Shown here: positions 1 through 11,428 of the stretch, one piece after another
How the letters are laid out: the number at the start of each line of letters is the position of its first letter
How positions within the stretch are numbered: position 1 is the first letter of the stretch
Source: Dryomyza anilis
Taxonomy: Eukaryota; Arthropoda; Insecta; Diptera; Dryomyzidae
Assembly (NCBI GenBank): GCA_951804985.1
Contig: OX638130.1
Coordinates: 122,463,593-122,527,592, forward strand
Length of the DNA: 64,000 nt
Direction of reading: 5' to 3'
Notes under the pieces: model-generated
What the model was told of the DNA's origin: nothing
Seen by the model: only the letters and a program-made list of their open reading frames with translations
The model's database searches: none
Translations under genes and position numbers: made by a program

Positions 1-32
1 ACAAATCCATAAAATTGATGAATGGTACATTA

Positions 33-129
33 CTGAAGTATTTCTTGGTAAGGATTAGCTTTGGCATTCAACGATTATGGTGAACAAACGTTCAATGTCG
101 AAGATAATCCTTACAATAAAATACTTCAG
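33..129. repeat. Inverted repeat able to form a ~97-nt hairpin
   Basis: Two arms of about 25 nt (33-57 and 105-129) are inverted copies with roughly 22 matching positions; both carry CTGAAGTATTT and GTAAGGATTA. They flank a loop of about 47 nt. It may be a tiny MITE or a precursor-like RNA hairpin; nothing in the sequence decides between these. Confidence 0.55.
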
Positions 130-2488
130 AAAATTAAAGTTTATGATATTTGATGTTCATATAATCGCCTTGATGAACACAACTCAGAGGCGCCAGATGT
201 CTTGAACAATACGTAAAGTGGCTTTATTTTTATATCGAATTTAGATTTTAGAGATTTTCGTCAATGCCTGAAGCTTAAACCCACTTTCTGTATATCCAAT
301 TAAAATTAAAATTGTATGTAAAAATTTCGTCTTACGTATTAGGATTTCATGGTACTTGACTTTAAAAACATTGAAATTTGTTTAAAATTACGTCAGTTTC
401 GTCTAATAGTTATTTGTTTCGAAAGATTTCTGATCTGTACCGAAAGATTTCTTTTAAAATAAAATTCCTCAGTTTTTTTTTTCAGACCTTAATCGTTTAT
501 TTTGGTTTTGAATATGAGGCTATTTCTGATATTGGTTAATTTCTGATTTTTCGGTTACGAAAACGATTTTGTGAATGACATTCTTCAATTTAAACGGATA
601 TCGGTTACGGTTTCAGTACTTTTGTTTTTAGTGGTTTTAAAGATTTTTCATAGTCTCATGTAAAAACTTGGTCTCGTTAGTAAAAATTTTTAAATTTTTT
701 TTGAAGAATAATTTTTCAAACACTTTTCGTTTCAATAGAACGTTTTTAATTTTTTTTTTCAGAATAATTTTTCAACATTTCTCATTTCGATAGAATTTTC
801 GGAATTTTTTTATAAAATAGCAGGAATCAGTGACAAGGGATTAATTTAGGAATCGAGGATAATGTATAATTTTATTATTGATGACTATAAAGTACACCTT
901 TGTATGGCCTTTATATGAAAATGATGGAAATTACATCAATACTTTGCAGGGCCAAATGCTATTTTATGTTTCTAACCTGACGTAGGGGCATCAGTGTGGA
1001 AAAATCAAAACTGTTATCGATGACGGACAAATTAACGCAACAATTTTGTTGTGCATCGATTGTCACCAAACGTTGTTTTTCCTACAGGGTCTCTGCACAT
1101 GCACCGTTGCATGCGTTAGTCCTTTGGCATCCTTCCGTTGCAATCAACGCAATGTAATTTAATTAATAGCGAAATACTATGTAAATTGTGTGCCGTCTGT
1201 CTATGCGAATGTATGTCTGTCTGTCCTGTGGTATGTCTGTCTGTTGGATGAGTTGACGATAACATTGAGGACGACATCAAATGCGTTGGTGTTCTTGTTG
1301 TTGCTGCTGCTGTTGCTTTTGTTGGGGCGCATTTTGCTGGTGCTGAGGCTGTTGTTGCTGATCATGTTGTTGACAATCGACGCAATATGTATATTTTATG
1401 TAAATATTTATATAATGCAGCAGGTACCAGGCAGGGCTATTTGTACAGAGGGTGTTTGTTATTGCAATTTAAACACGCTGTTGCACACATTAACTTATTA
1501 AATTTGACTAAAAGCGGCTCTTAAATGATTAAAAAGCACTTTTAAAGCCTCTTGTTTAAATTATGGCGGTTGCCAAATGCTTTACGACATTTGACAAAAC
1601 CTTTTGTAACCTGTTTGAGTTACAAAAAAAAACATCCATGATGCTTTCTAGTTAACACCTGGGTACGTCTTGAACGTCACTCAGAGCTTCAGAGCCTCAA
1701 AGTCTCAAGTCAACTCAACGCAGCTAAGATTGTCAGCGATATAAATGCAACCAGCCGAATGCTGCGTTCATTCAGGAGGCCTCTCGATGCCAGAGCCGCC
1801 GATCCGCCGTGCCGCTGTGCCGCTTGATGCCAGTGCCCAGATATCAGGCAGCGCGCTGTGTTTGCGCGAGGCTTAAGCTTAATTATAGTAATTTAGACAT
1901 TTCCACTGCCATTTCCATTAAAATGACCAAAAGCATCAGCCACAACAAGCTCAGCTCGCGTAGTATTTGCTGGGCTCCGTCGCGTCACTCTGTAGCTTCT
2001 TTTCTGCTTTTTTGCTTTTCGAAACCCCTTCGAGTGCTTGAGTGTTGGGCGCAGTCGCAGTCGCACATGTGCACCATCCAGATCTCGTTTAGATAAGATG
2101 TCAGCATTCAAAATTGAGTGAATGTGCGGAATTTGTTTTCTGTTTTCTTCGTTTTTGTTTTTGCGTTTCTCCACGAAGCCTATAAAAATCAAATAAAATG
2201 GTTAAACCTTTAAACAAACAGGCAAAGCGCATTTTAAGTCAAGCTGCCCTTTGGGAGTGTTTGCGGGAATTATTTCTGGATTATTTCATAATTATTATGT
2301 CCTTATCGAGGCTTAGAATTAGTGTGTCCATCGTCGTGAGTTTAAATATGACTGGACGCTGGTGTGCAGCTGCCGTGACAGTAACGAGTGAAAATTAAAT
2401 TGTCATATTAGGTCTTTATAACAGTTTGACGCATTAAGCAATGGTATTAATAAAATGTGGTATACATATAAAAACCTATTTAAAGGTG
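130..2488. other. Non-coding AT-rich stretch with one GC-richer segment
   Basis: No gene recognised. 130-1000 is T-rich and featureless. 1680-2100 is richer in GC (sequences such as CCGATCCGCCGTGCCGCTG) with short open frames on both strands, none with recognisable protein character. It could be an enhancer or an untranslated exon. Confidence 0.5.
1260..1372 (+). repeat. CTG/TTG triplet low-complexity tract
   Basis: Imperfect runs of TTG, CTG and GCTGCTGCTG. Such opa-like tracts are common in fly DNA, both coding and non-coding. The open frame across it is leucine-rich only because of the triplets, so I do not call a gene. Confidence 0.6.
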
Positions 2489-3373
2489 CACAGAAAAAAA
2501 CTACATCAAAATGATGAATGTTGCATAAATATTATGAATTTTTCACGAACTACCAGATTCATTATATTGATACCACCGTTCATTAAATGATATATTGATG
2601 TATGTATTCATTATATATATGAACTGATTCATACCATCGAACATCATAGTAAGAACGAAATATACAAAACAATGAATTTGAATCGTCATATTGATGAATT
2701 TGTTCATAATATTTTTTAATATAATATTCAATATGAAGAATATTATTGAACTAATATTTTTTTACAAAAAAAAGAAAAAAAAATTAAAATATAATTGGAA
2801 AAAAAGTGTAGTAAAAATGTTAATTAAAAAATAACCGAAAAAAAAATTATCCCAAAAAAAAAATCAAAAAAAAAAATTCGGAAAAAAATTGGTCCGAAAA
2901 AAGATTGTCAGAAAAAAAACTTTTTTTGGAAAAAAAAAATTGGTATTTTTCGAAAAAAAAAAAATATATTTTTTTTTATAAATATAATTGTTATTACTAA
3001 AAAGTTGTAATTATAAATATATTATAAAACATTTCACTAATTTATGCAAGCGCACGCATTATCGAAGAAATAACATACAAGAACTACTTGAGAACTGAGA
3101 AGTATATCAAAAAAATGATAGAAAAATAAATATTTTGATTGAAATTTTGTTTGATGAAAAGCATTCTTCGATATAAAGTAAAATATGTTGTATTATATTC
3201 ATTAATATGATTATTGAAGAACATTTTTTCGGCAGTTACGAAGCGTTCATCATATTTATGATCGCATTCATAACATTGATGTCGTTAGTCATTAATATTA
3301 TGAATGGTTCTTCAATAATATGAATCATAGCTTGCTGAACGGAGTTCATCAATATGATATATTTTTTTCTGTG
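2489..3373 (+). mobile_element. Non-autonomous foldback/MITE element, family A, copy 1
   Basis: The element starts CACAGAAAAAAACTACATCA and ends with the inverted form (TTTTTTTCTGTG). It is packed with short inverted motifs of the type TTCAT..TATTGATGAA and has an A-rich centre (2755-3000). Its right half (about 3036-3373) is repeated with clear similarity at about 11079-11428 and 51750-52116. Its left half recurs inverted at 30545-31318. No coding capacity. The length and terminal repeats suggest a cut-and-paste non-autonomous element. Confidence 0.75.
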
Positions 3374-3832
3374 TATTGAATATTCTTTTTATGAATACTA
3401 AAATGTACTCAAAAAAAGTTTTTTTGTTGACTTTTTAAAGTGTTGATGAGGCAATCAATTTTCATTATAAAATCAAAGTTAATTGCATTAAAATACCGTT
3501 GATGAAAACCTTTTTATAATGTAAACAAGTTTTCTATCAAAATTTGGTGCAGAAAAAATATGTAGAATTTTTCTCAAGCTAGGTTGGGTCACCCATTTTC
3601 TCATTATTAGAAGCACTAACAAAGATTTTCCTCGCATATAATTGCTAATTGTTTTTTTGTTAATATAGAGTGTCAGATCGAAACATTTTTAGTTAATTTT
3701 GAATGATTTTTCAATAAAGGGTTTTCGGTTCACATTTACGTATAAAATATCAAAATAAATAATCATTACCAGTTCACGATTTTGCTAGTTCTATTAAATA
3801 AAAAATTATACAGATTGGTTGAAAAACGATAA
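3374..3832. other. AT-rich spacer, nothing recognised
   Basis: Spacer between the family A element and the ITmD37E-type transposon. No gene, repeat or RNA seen. Confidence 0.5.
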
Positions 3833-3834
3833 TA

Positions 3835-3865
3835 AGGACTGCGTCGAATAAAATTGTCCGCTACA
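3835..3865 (+). repeat. Left terminal inverted repeat of the ITmD37E-type element
   Basis: Begins AAGGACTGCGTCGAATAAAA and continues to about 3865. It differs from the inverted right copy at only about two positions (G/T in CTGCG versus CTTCG, C/T in CCGCTACA versus CCGTTACA). Confidence 0.92.
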
Positions 3866-3900
3866 GAAATGAAAAATTTAGAAATCTGGTCATCGAATTT

Positions 3901-4957
3901 TTATAGAATAAAATATTTTATTTTTAGATTTAAAAAAAAATATATAAAAAACCAGAAATTAATATTTTTTAATAAAAGTTTTAATTTTTCCGGAACCCCT
4001 TCCATTAATGTTGTAATGGTAGTGTCCGACACCCTCACAGCTGCTGAAGACCACTTTCTTTTAAAGTCTTGAAGGTCTTTGGCCACTTTTTTTGTTGTCT
4101 TCATCTCCCTTTTTACTAAAGCCCAGTATCTCTCAATCGGCCTGAGTTCTGGACAGTTTGGTGGATTGGCTTCTCTAGGCACCAAAATCACTGCATTTTG
4201 TTGGATCCACTCTAAGGCCGTTTTGCTGTAGTGACATGAAGTGAGGTCGGGACAAAAAAATGTGGACACTTCATGTTGGCGTAAAAATGGAAGCAATCTC
4301 TTTTGCAAGCATTCCTTCACATATATTTCGCTATTAATTGTACCCGATGTCACGAATGAGCTGCTCCTTTTTCCACAACTGCAAATTGCCTGCCAAACAA
4401 GGAATTTCTTTGGGAATTTTGTCATTTCTTATGATTTGAATTTTTCAGCGACATTTCCTCGAGAATCGGCTGTATAAAATTCCTGCCCAGGTAGCTGAGA
4501 AAAGTCCGCTAAAACATAAGTTTCGTCGTCCATTATGCAGCAATCGAATTTTTTAAAAAATTCTTAGTTCAGCTTTTTAGCTCTTTGTTTTGCGGTTTCA
4601 TTCTTGACGGCATTTCTATCCGGAAATTTTTGGAACTTGTACGTCTTCAGCCCAGCTTCTTTCTTAGTCCTGCGCACGAAATATTCTGAGCAATCCGCCT
4701 TTCTCGCCAATTTCCTTCCGGATATGCTTGGATCTTTCTTTAAAATATTCACAACCTTCTTCGACTTTTCACGATCATGTGGTCTTTTTTTTACCAGAAC
4801 CTATCTTCCGATCAATACTCAGGTCTTCCTTAAAGCGGTTGATAACTCGAGAAATGGTCTTTGGGTTAGCCCCTTCCTCCTTGGCAATTTTTTTAAAAGA
4901 CCAACTAGGTTGTTTTTGAAAAATTTTAATTAAATTTTCTCGCACTTATTTTGCCAT
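3901..4957 (-). pseudogene. Tc1/mariner transposase (DD37E, ITmD37E-like), inactivated
   Basis: The reading frame starts at ATG 4957 (MAK) and runs to a stop at 3901, about 350 codons, the usual transposase size. The N-terminal part has helix-turn-helix character (IAKEEGANPKTISRVINRF; later ISGRKLARKADCSEYFVRR). The catalytic region has MDDETYV for the first Asp, then CPDLTSCHYS with the second Asp, and 37 residues later PIERYWALVK with the Glu, giving DD37E spacing. The MDDETYV..ADF..LPGQEFY stretch is what I know from mosquito ITmD37E elements. Lesions: in-frame TAA at 4946-4948, 4564-4566 and 4429-4431, and a frameshift at the eight-T run 4785-4792. It is certainly a transposase relic; family assignment rests on spacing and motif memory. 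Confidence 0.9.
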
Positions 4958-5082
4958 TTTCGCGTTAAATAAATTTTGTATTGACTATAACTGACACAAA
5001 TTATTTTCTGCCATTTAATTCAGAGCTATTATGATCAAATTTTTTTAATTTCAATCTTGCAATAGCACATCATGGGAAGATA

Positions 5083-5113
5083 TGTAACGGACAATTTTAT
5101 TCGACGAAGTCCT
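5083..5113 (-). repeat. Right terminal inverted repeat of the ITmD37E-type element
   Basis: Inverted partner of 3835-3865, ending ..CGACGAAGTCCT followed by TA. The TA pair is present at both ends. Confidence 0.92.
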
Positions 5114-5115
5114 TA

Positions 5116-6769
5116 TAATTACAATACTTCATTTTCGGTCTTTTTTGAAACGTTTTTAACGATTTTTCGTAGTAGCCCAACCTACGTACCAATTTTTTTG
5201 TTGCGCTTTTTTTGTTCTTCAGAAAGTAGGCTGTATTTTTTTTAATTTTTATGTAACCATAAAAGTTTCTTCTATAAAAGATAGCCCATTAAATGCACTT
5301 TAAATTTAAATATATTATTCCACCAACTTGTTTGCACACATAATGTTATAGACAAAATACAAAACTATGTCCAACATACGGACCTTTCCCCTACAGATAT
5401 CGTAAAATTCCCTGTTTCAAAATAGGATCTTAATTAATCATTTCGTATTTCCTACACTCCAAATCAAATGTAAAAAAACAGCAAAGTGTAATTGCTGTTT
5501 AAGCAAACATTTTTTATTCTACTAAAGCAGACTATTTTAGTTGTTTTAACTAATAGTTGTTAACTCCAAATCATAAAAAATATATATATATTTTTTTTCT
5601 GTATTTTAATATTTTCCCGCATTTTTCATAGCGTTTATACATATTTATTTCATTATACAACAACTCGCTATTGCAAATAAAAATATGCTGTAAATTCAAA
5701 TTAAAGTTTGCTAAGATTTAGAAATCAGAGTTATCTTTTTATTTTGAGTGTATAAATAAACCATCTTTTCCTGCCACAAGGGCAAATCTTTTGGTTTTTT
5801 TTGTTATAACTATTTATTGGTGCAAGATAAAATAGTGATGTTATGCCATTAATTATTTGGTTTTAAAGCACATATCGATTGGAATCATTATTTAAATAAA
5901 TATTTATTCTGGCGAATAACATACGGCAAATTAATATGTTGAAAATTCATTTAAAATAATGATGACAATCAATAGCTGCTTTAAAAACAAACAATTAATG
6001 CCTTTTCATCATTATTTTATCGTGCACCAATAAAAAGTTAGAGCAAAAAAAAGAAATTATTCGCCCTTTTGGCATGACAACATTTTCAATTTTTCGAATT
6101 CGCCCTTTTGGTTTTGTCTTTTGTGGCTAGAAATATCCAACAAACCCACATTCTTGTAAACAAAATTAGAGCGAGTTAGATAGAAATTCAAAATACTAAT
6201 TCTAAAATTCAATAAAATTTCAGTAGAAAATACAACCGTGCAATAAAAAAATATATATACTATACAAAAATTTGACTTATTTGAATTATCGGTATTGAAT
6301 AAAAAATTTTCTTAGCAGTAATTTTATGAAAAAGGGATTTTTAATTTTTTGTGGTTGAATTTTAGGTATTCCTACAAAACAGATGGGACAGAAACTAATC
6401 TGGACTCAGGATTCCGATTTATAATACCCATTTTCTATTCTTAAAGTGGTTGGTTAAAAATGTTGAGTAAAATAAATATATTATGAACCACTGTAGCATA
6501 TTTATTTTTGACTTAACTACTGGATAATTAAACCTATAAAATATTTCAGAAATGATTGAATCCAAGAATATTTAATATTAGTATTTGGTATTAAATGTTC
6601 TTGAATTAATTTATTTTATATGAGTAATTTTCCAGTAATTTAGTTTACCTAGTACGTAAGATGTGAAAATACTGAAAGTAAAAATATATAATACAATGCC
6701 ATTTCATTTGTTTAATTTGAAACTTAATTTGAAATTTGATATGTAGTCGGTCCTCTATCTATAATAATA
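5116..6769. other. AT-rich spacer without recognised genes
   Basis: A/T-rich DNA with short poly-T and poly-A runs. No coding frame above about 60 codons with protein character, no clear repeat. The motif ATTCGCCCTTTTGG appears in related form twice near 6060-6115. Confidence 0.45.
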
Positions 6770-7066
6770 GTTTGGCACTACAGTCCTATAAGAACTTAGG
6801 CCGAGCTCTCTCACCATTTTGAACTGTGCGTGTTATATTTGTACTCAAAGTGGTGGGACCTACAGTTTATTGCCGAATCCGAACGGCGGGTGAGAGCTTT
6901 TCATAGGCAATGTTTTACTCTCGTAGATTTGCCATTTACTGCCGAGAGGTAACGCAGTATAGAAAAATGTTTCTATGAAAAGATGTTGTTAGCCCCAGTC
7001 CAGGCTTGAACCGGGGACCTTTCGGCTCGCAGTCCAACGCACTAACCACTGAGCCACCGCGGCTAC
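6770..7066 (-). mobile_element. tRNA-derived SINE, copy 1
   Basis: Read on the minus strand it begins GCCGCGGTGGCTCAGTGG: a Pol III A box (TGGCTCAGTGG, 7046-7056), then GTGCGTTGGACTGCGAGCC resembling an anticodon arm, then a B box GGTTCAAGCC (7003-7012) at normal tRNA spacing. An unrelated body of about 200 bp follows (GCCATTTACTGCCGAGAGG on the plus strand), ending in an ATTATTAT-like 3' tail near 6770. The anticodon stem is mispaired, so it is not a working tRNA gene. A second copy at 10095-10356 confirms dispersal. Confidence 0.88.
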
Positions 7067-7113
7067 ATCATCTATCTACAAAATAAAAAATCTAGAATGG
7101 AAACTACCCAGCA

Positions 7114-7447
7114 AACCAAACGATATTTTTACGATATCAAGCGATATCGTTTATATGCCCAAATTATCGTTTTCGATAATCCAAAATGAGACGAAAACGA
7201 TAGGATTTTTGATAAAAACGAACGTATCTATAACGATATCGTTATTTTTTGTCAATATAGATATCGAGTAAATATCATAAAAGTGTTCATATTCGATAAA
7301 CAAATTTATTTTATTCAGAAAATGTTCTTATTTGACAATAATTCCAAAAAACATACAATTCAATTTCAAGATATTTTGAGTTTCATATAGTAAATTAAAC
7401 TTCATTTTATCGAATTCAAAAATTATCTTCTAATGGTTTGTAGGGTA
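7114..7447 (+). mobile_element. Foldback element of the CCAAACGATA family, copy 1
   Basis: Starts ACCAAACGATATTTTTACGA and carries repeated CGATATCG motifs and AAAACGATA. It ends AATGGTTTGTAGGGT. A reverse-oriented relative lies at 43846-44190, with matching termini (CCCTACAAACCATTTGG ... ATTATCGTTTGGTTTC). A partial relative lies at 37640-37800. No coding capacity. Confidence 0.7.
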
Positions 7448-9451
7448 TTATTGGTAATTCGGAAAAAAAAAAATATTTTTTATTCTTACCTAAAGATTTT
7501 GGCGACAAAAACAACTTTCAGATGTGTTTATTAAATAAATGTTTAGAACAAACATTTTATGCCCAACACGAGCCGCCGTTCATATATTACAAAAAAATAA
7601 TAAATTTATTATACATTTTGTATTAACTAAAAATAAATAAAGTAGTAATAAAACTTAGTTGTATATTAAAAAATACTTTCATATTAACCCAGTTTCTCTC
7701 ATTTACAAAATGTGTGTAACCATTAGCTCTATTCGAAATTAACCATCTGATAACAATATTACATATATTAATATGTAAAAACATCCAAAACAATTTGAGA
7801 TTGTGAAACGATATCATCACAATTCCGAATGCCTAAAATTTATTATTTCCCATAAGGCTTATATGAAACTGTTTGCTACAAAATTATTTAAATTTCTGAA
7901 AACCGTAAATTTGGAATAAATTACGTAGAACTTCAGTAATCCCTCAGTTCCAAAAAATCTTATAATTGGATATGGATCAAAGGTAGATTGCATGCAAAAT
8001 TCACCGAACAAATTATGCAAAATAGAAACCACCGAATTCGTAGTAAACGTCGTGACGACGAGAGTAACAATAATAAAAAGTGTCAAACATGACACGAACA
8101 AAAGCCGCACAAACGAAGCATCAAACACTTTTGACATTTGCACTGACATCACAGAATGGAGCTATAAATGATCATTCTGAATGCTACGAATTGGCAGAAA
8201 ACCATTTTGTGTTGTAGTATTTGAATTTTATAATCTAATTCTTCACGCAGTCATAACTGAATCCTTTTCAGGTCGGTTGAACTTATTCTCTTCGGCTGCT
8301 GCTTTTTATTTTGTGATGCAAACCGCAAAAATTGGAGGTGGCGGCGGTGTCTGTCAAATGATTGGATGCTTGACAACCGCAAAGTGAAATGAATACGACA
8401 CCGAAAATGTCAAGTGGCTGCGAGGATGACGTTCCAGCACATCTTCCTTGCATGTTATTATCCTTTATGTGTTCCTGTGTGTAATATGTTCAACTCCCGT
8501 GGGATCTATTTGTTTTGTAATACTTTATACTGCATCCTCAGATGTGGCTCTATAAGCCGCAGGGTTATTTTCAATTTTCCATGGTGCATCAACAACGTGT
8601 CAAAAAATACAACAAAAAAAAAAAAACTACGAAAGAATTGAAAAGTGGAAAATATTCTTTGGAGACAATTGAGATGATAATTTGACGTTGATGTTGGGAC
8701 AAGTGCATGGCTCAAAAGTGGATTTGTTAAGAGTGACAGTAGCTCAGTAGCTACTTGAAGGGTTGATGCTGCTTCACTGATATCGCTTTTGATGTGTTTG
8801 ATAATAATAATGCGTTCGTAATTTCGGAAATGAGCATAATAAAGGAAATGGCATTAAGTGACGGGAAACAAATATTTATACCGAACTCAAAAAAGCAGCA
8901 TAATTTTGAATATAACAGAACTCATTTCAAATGTATTTCGGAAATTTGAATAATTTAACGTTAAATAAAATATAGCTTTAGCAAGTGAACATTTTATAGT
9001 AGGTTAAATTCTATGATATTCTATAGTTTGATTTTACTTTTCGAGAGCTTTCATTTTACAAAAATGTTTTAAATATCCATTATCGAAATAATTCTTCCCA
9101 GAGACCATTCCATGGAGAATTTTCCTCCAATTTGATTTTAAAGAACTTATCGATTGGCTTCATTATTTAAAAATAAATTGCCAACTCATTTTTTCCAGAT
9201 ATGTCATGCTTAAGATAATTTTTTTTTCCCGTGATAATTAAAATCACAGATAATTTTTTCCACCATGTTTTTTTTTTTCAATACAATTAAACTTGTTCGC
9301 TGTATTAGTTAATATCTAGTTTTGCGTCGAATCTTTTGATTCGAAATATCTTAATATGCTGTGAAGGAGTATTAATTTTGCAGCCTTAAAACTTTTGAAG
9401 GTTTTTGGTGGATAACATTCAAGTTCAAAAATAATTCAGCTATAACGCCTC
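7448..9451. other. Non-coding stretch; one hydrophobic open frame not accepted as a gene
   Basis: 8152-7859 (minus) is open for 97 codons and has a hydrophobic stretch near its start, but no family is recognisable and composition matches the surroundings. 8170-8460 is somewhat GC-richer. No repeats of note. Confidence 0.45.
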
Positions 9452-9667
9452 TACACCCAGAAAAAAATTCCCTCAAATCCCATTAAAATTGGTCAATAGG
9501 ACAATTATTGATTTAATAGTATACAAAAAATAAAAATTTTAATATAAACTCAATAGCAATGTCATGGTTCTAGTATTTAATGGTATTTTCCGATTAAAAT
9601 AATAATCCTATTGAATATTTTTAATAGTAAAAAACTATTATTTATATAGTATTTTTTTCTGTATCAG
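9452..9667. mobile_element. MITE, CACCCAGAAAAAAA family, copy 1
   Basis: Starts CACCCAGAAAAAAATTCC and ends ..TATATAGTATTTTTTTCTGTA. The interior shares CCCATTAAAATTGGTCAATA, TTGATTTAATAGTATAC and AACTATTATTTATATAGTA with copies at 34165-34587, 36769-36988 and 52246-52462. About 215 bp with no coding capacity. Confidence 0.85.
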
Positions 9668-10094
9668 CCAGGGTATCGGCCAAAGTGTGACTATCGGTTG
9701 TTTTTGAAAAATACAGATAAAAAAACACAGTATTTAATAAAATATAACCTGAGCGCATTACCTTTAAAACTCACGGAGATATTAGAACTCAAAGTGAAAA
9801 AACACAATTCACAAATTCACACTTTTTCAAACATTTTCAGAGGTTGAAAATTTCAAACCAAAAAAAAAAAATTTTTGTTTGCCAAATAGTTATAAAAAAC
9901 TAATTACATCAAACAATTTTTTTATTGTATATACTAAAATTGGAAAGAAAAGTTAAACTTTGGATTATTATACAGGTCGATTATGTTTAGTATCTTTAAA
10001 ACATAGTTTATCAATTTCCAATCAAACAAAAAAACCGCATTCAAAAATATTCCCTACATCAAAAGATACAGAGTTTATAAAAATATAATAATAA
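9668..10094. other. AT-rich spacer, nothing recognised
   Basis: No gene or repeat could be supported here. Confidence 0.45.
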
Positions 10095-10356
10095 TAGCTC
10101 TCTCACCATTTTGAGCTGTGCTTATTATATTTGTACTCAAAGTGAGGGACCCACAGTTGTTTATTTCCGAATCCGAACATCGGGTGAGAACTTGTCATAG
10201 ACAATGTTTTACTCTCATTGGTTTGCCATTTACTACCAAGAGGTAGCGCGATATATAAAAATGTTTCTATAAAAAGAAGTTGTTAGCCCCAGTCCAGTTT
10301 TGAACCGGGGACCTTTCGGCTCGCAGTCCAACGCACTAACCTTGAGCTACCGACCA
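10095..10356 (-). mobile_element. tRNA-derived SINE, copy 2
   Basis: Closely related to 6770-7066, in the same minus orientation: GGCTCGCAGTCCAACGCACT, then the B-box side TTTTGAACCGGGGACC, and the body GCCATTTACTACCAAGAGG. The A box is damaged (CTAACCTTGAGCTACC on the plus strand lacks two bases of copy 1). The 3' tail is an ATTATTATTAT run at about 10085-10096. Confidence 0.87.
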
Positions 10357-10516
10357 AACAGAATTTAGGCCGATGAAAAACGTTTCAGAAGAACTGTCTG
10401 CTGTCAGAAATGATCAGTCGTTTGTGACCTGTGAACCGATCACTTATATTCAAACACCACATACAACACTGACAGCTATCCGGTGAATTTTTCATTATAT
10501 AGCCCCAAGTAAACTA

Positions 10517-10850
10517 CGCAGAAAAAAAATCGACGTAAATATAGCAACCGATATTATTTGCATTCATTAATCAAACCTGCAATGAAATTCATTAATTTAA
10601 TAAAAACTTTTGCTATTCTTCGTGAAGTCAGCAATTCCGTTTGCTAATATGAATATTCGTCAGCAATTATATTTGCTAAAACTGCGCCGACTAAATTATT
10701 GGCTGTACAAAATATTCATATAAACAAAATATTCATATCAACGAACGCAATTGCATATAAAACGAACAATAACAAAGATTTTCATTAAATTAGAGAATTT
10801 CATTGCTGGATTGATTAATTAATGCAATTTATATCGATTGCGATTATTTT
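10517..10850 (+). mobile_element. Foldback element, family C, copy 1
   Basis: Begins GCAGAAAAAAAATCGACGTA and then ATAGCAACCGATATTATTTG. Near its right end the same words recur inverted (TTCATTGCTGGATTGATTAA, ATCGATTGCGATTA), so it folds back on itself. A reverse copy lies at 14378-14563. It abuts family A sequence at about 10851, so the locus may be a chimera or a nested insertion. Confidence 0.65.
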
Positions 10851-11428
10851 TTTTCTTTTATTTTGATAAACATTCAATTTTTGTATCATCTTGTAATAAG
10901 AAAAAAATGGTTGATGTAGAAGACTAATAGAATAATTTGGAAATTATTTTCTATAAATTTTCCAAAAAAAAATGTATTCAAACAATTTTTTTTTTAAATA
11001 TATTTTTTATAAATAAAACATTTTATTAATATAAAGTTTTAATTATAAATAAATATATTAGAAAACATTTTACTAATTTGTGCGTGTTGAACAAGCATTA
11101 TATAAGAAATAACATGCAAGAACTACTTGAGCATTGAGAAGTACGGCATAAAAATGACCGAAAAATTATTTTTTTTTATTGGAATTTGATTTAACAGCAT
11201 TCTTCAACATGAAGTAAAATATGTTGTATTTTATGTTCTGGTCCATTAATATGATGAAACGTATTCTTCACATACATCATATTGAAGAACACTTTTTCGA
11301 CCATTGCCAAGCGTTCATCATATTTATGGTCGAATTCATAACATTGATGTCGTTATCCATTAATATTATGAATGGTTCTTCAATAAAATGAACAGAATTC
11401 ATCAATATGGTGTACATTTTTTTCTGTG
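10851..11428 (+). mobile_element. Family A element, right half, copy 2
   Basis: From about 11079 it follows 3036-3373 closely: ATAACATGCAAGAACTACTT, GAACACTTTTTCGACC, CATTGATGTCGTTA and ATTATGAATGGTTCTTCAAT. It ends TTTTTTTCTGTGCACC. The left half is missing, being replaced by family C sequence. Confidence 0.75.

Larger units (their letters stand above)
3833..5115 (-). mobile_element. ITmD37E-type Tc1/mariner transposon, full length but decayed
   Basis: A 1279-bp element (3835-5113) is bounded by near-identical terminal inverted repeats of about 31 bp and by TA dinucleotides at both ends (3833-3834 and 5114-5115), as expected for TA target duplication. It contains one transposase gene on the minus strand, now broken by stops and a frameshift. 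Both ends survive, so it could still be mobilised in trans if a related transposase were present; that is inference. Confidence 0.92.

Noticed and set aside
6990..7066. A functional tRNA gene
   Set aside because: A and B boxes are present but the anticodon stem is mispaired, and a SINE body and second copy follow; it is a SINE head.
7859..8152. 97-codon hydrophobic frame (minus)
   Set aside because: No recognisable family, no codon-use contrast with its flanks, no splice or start context that supports it.
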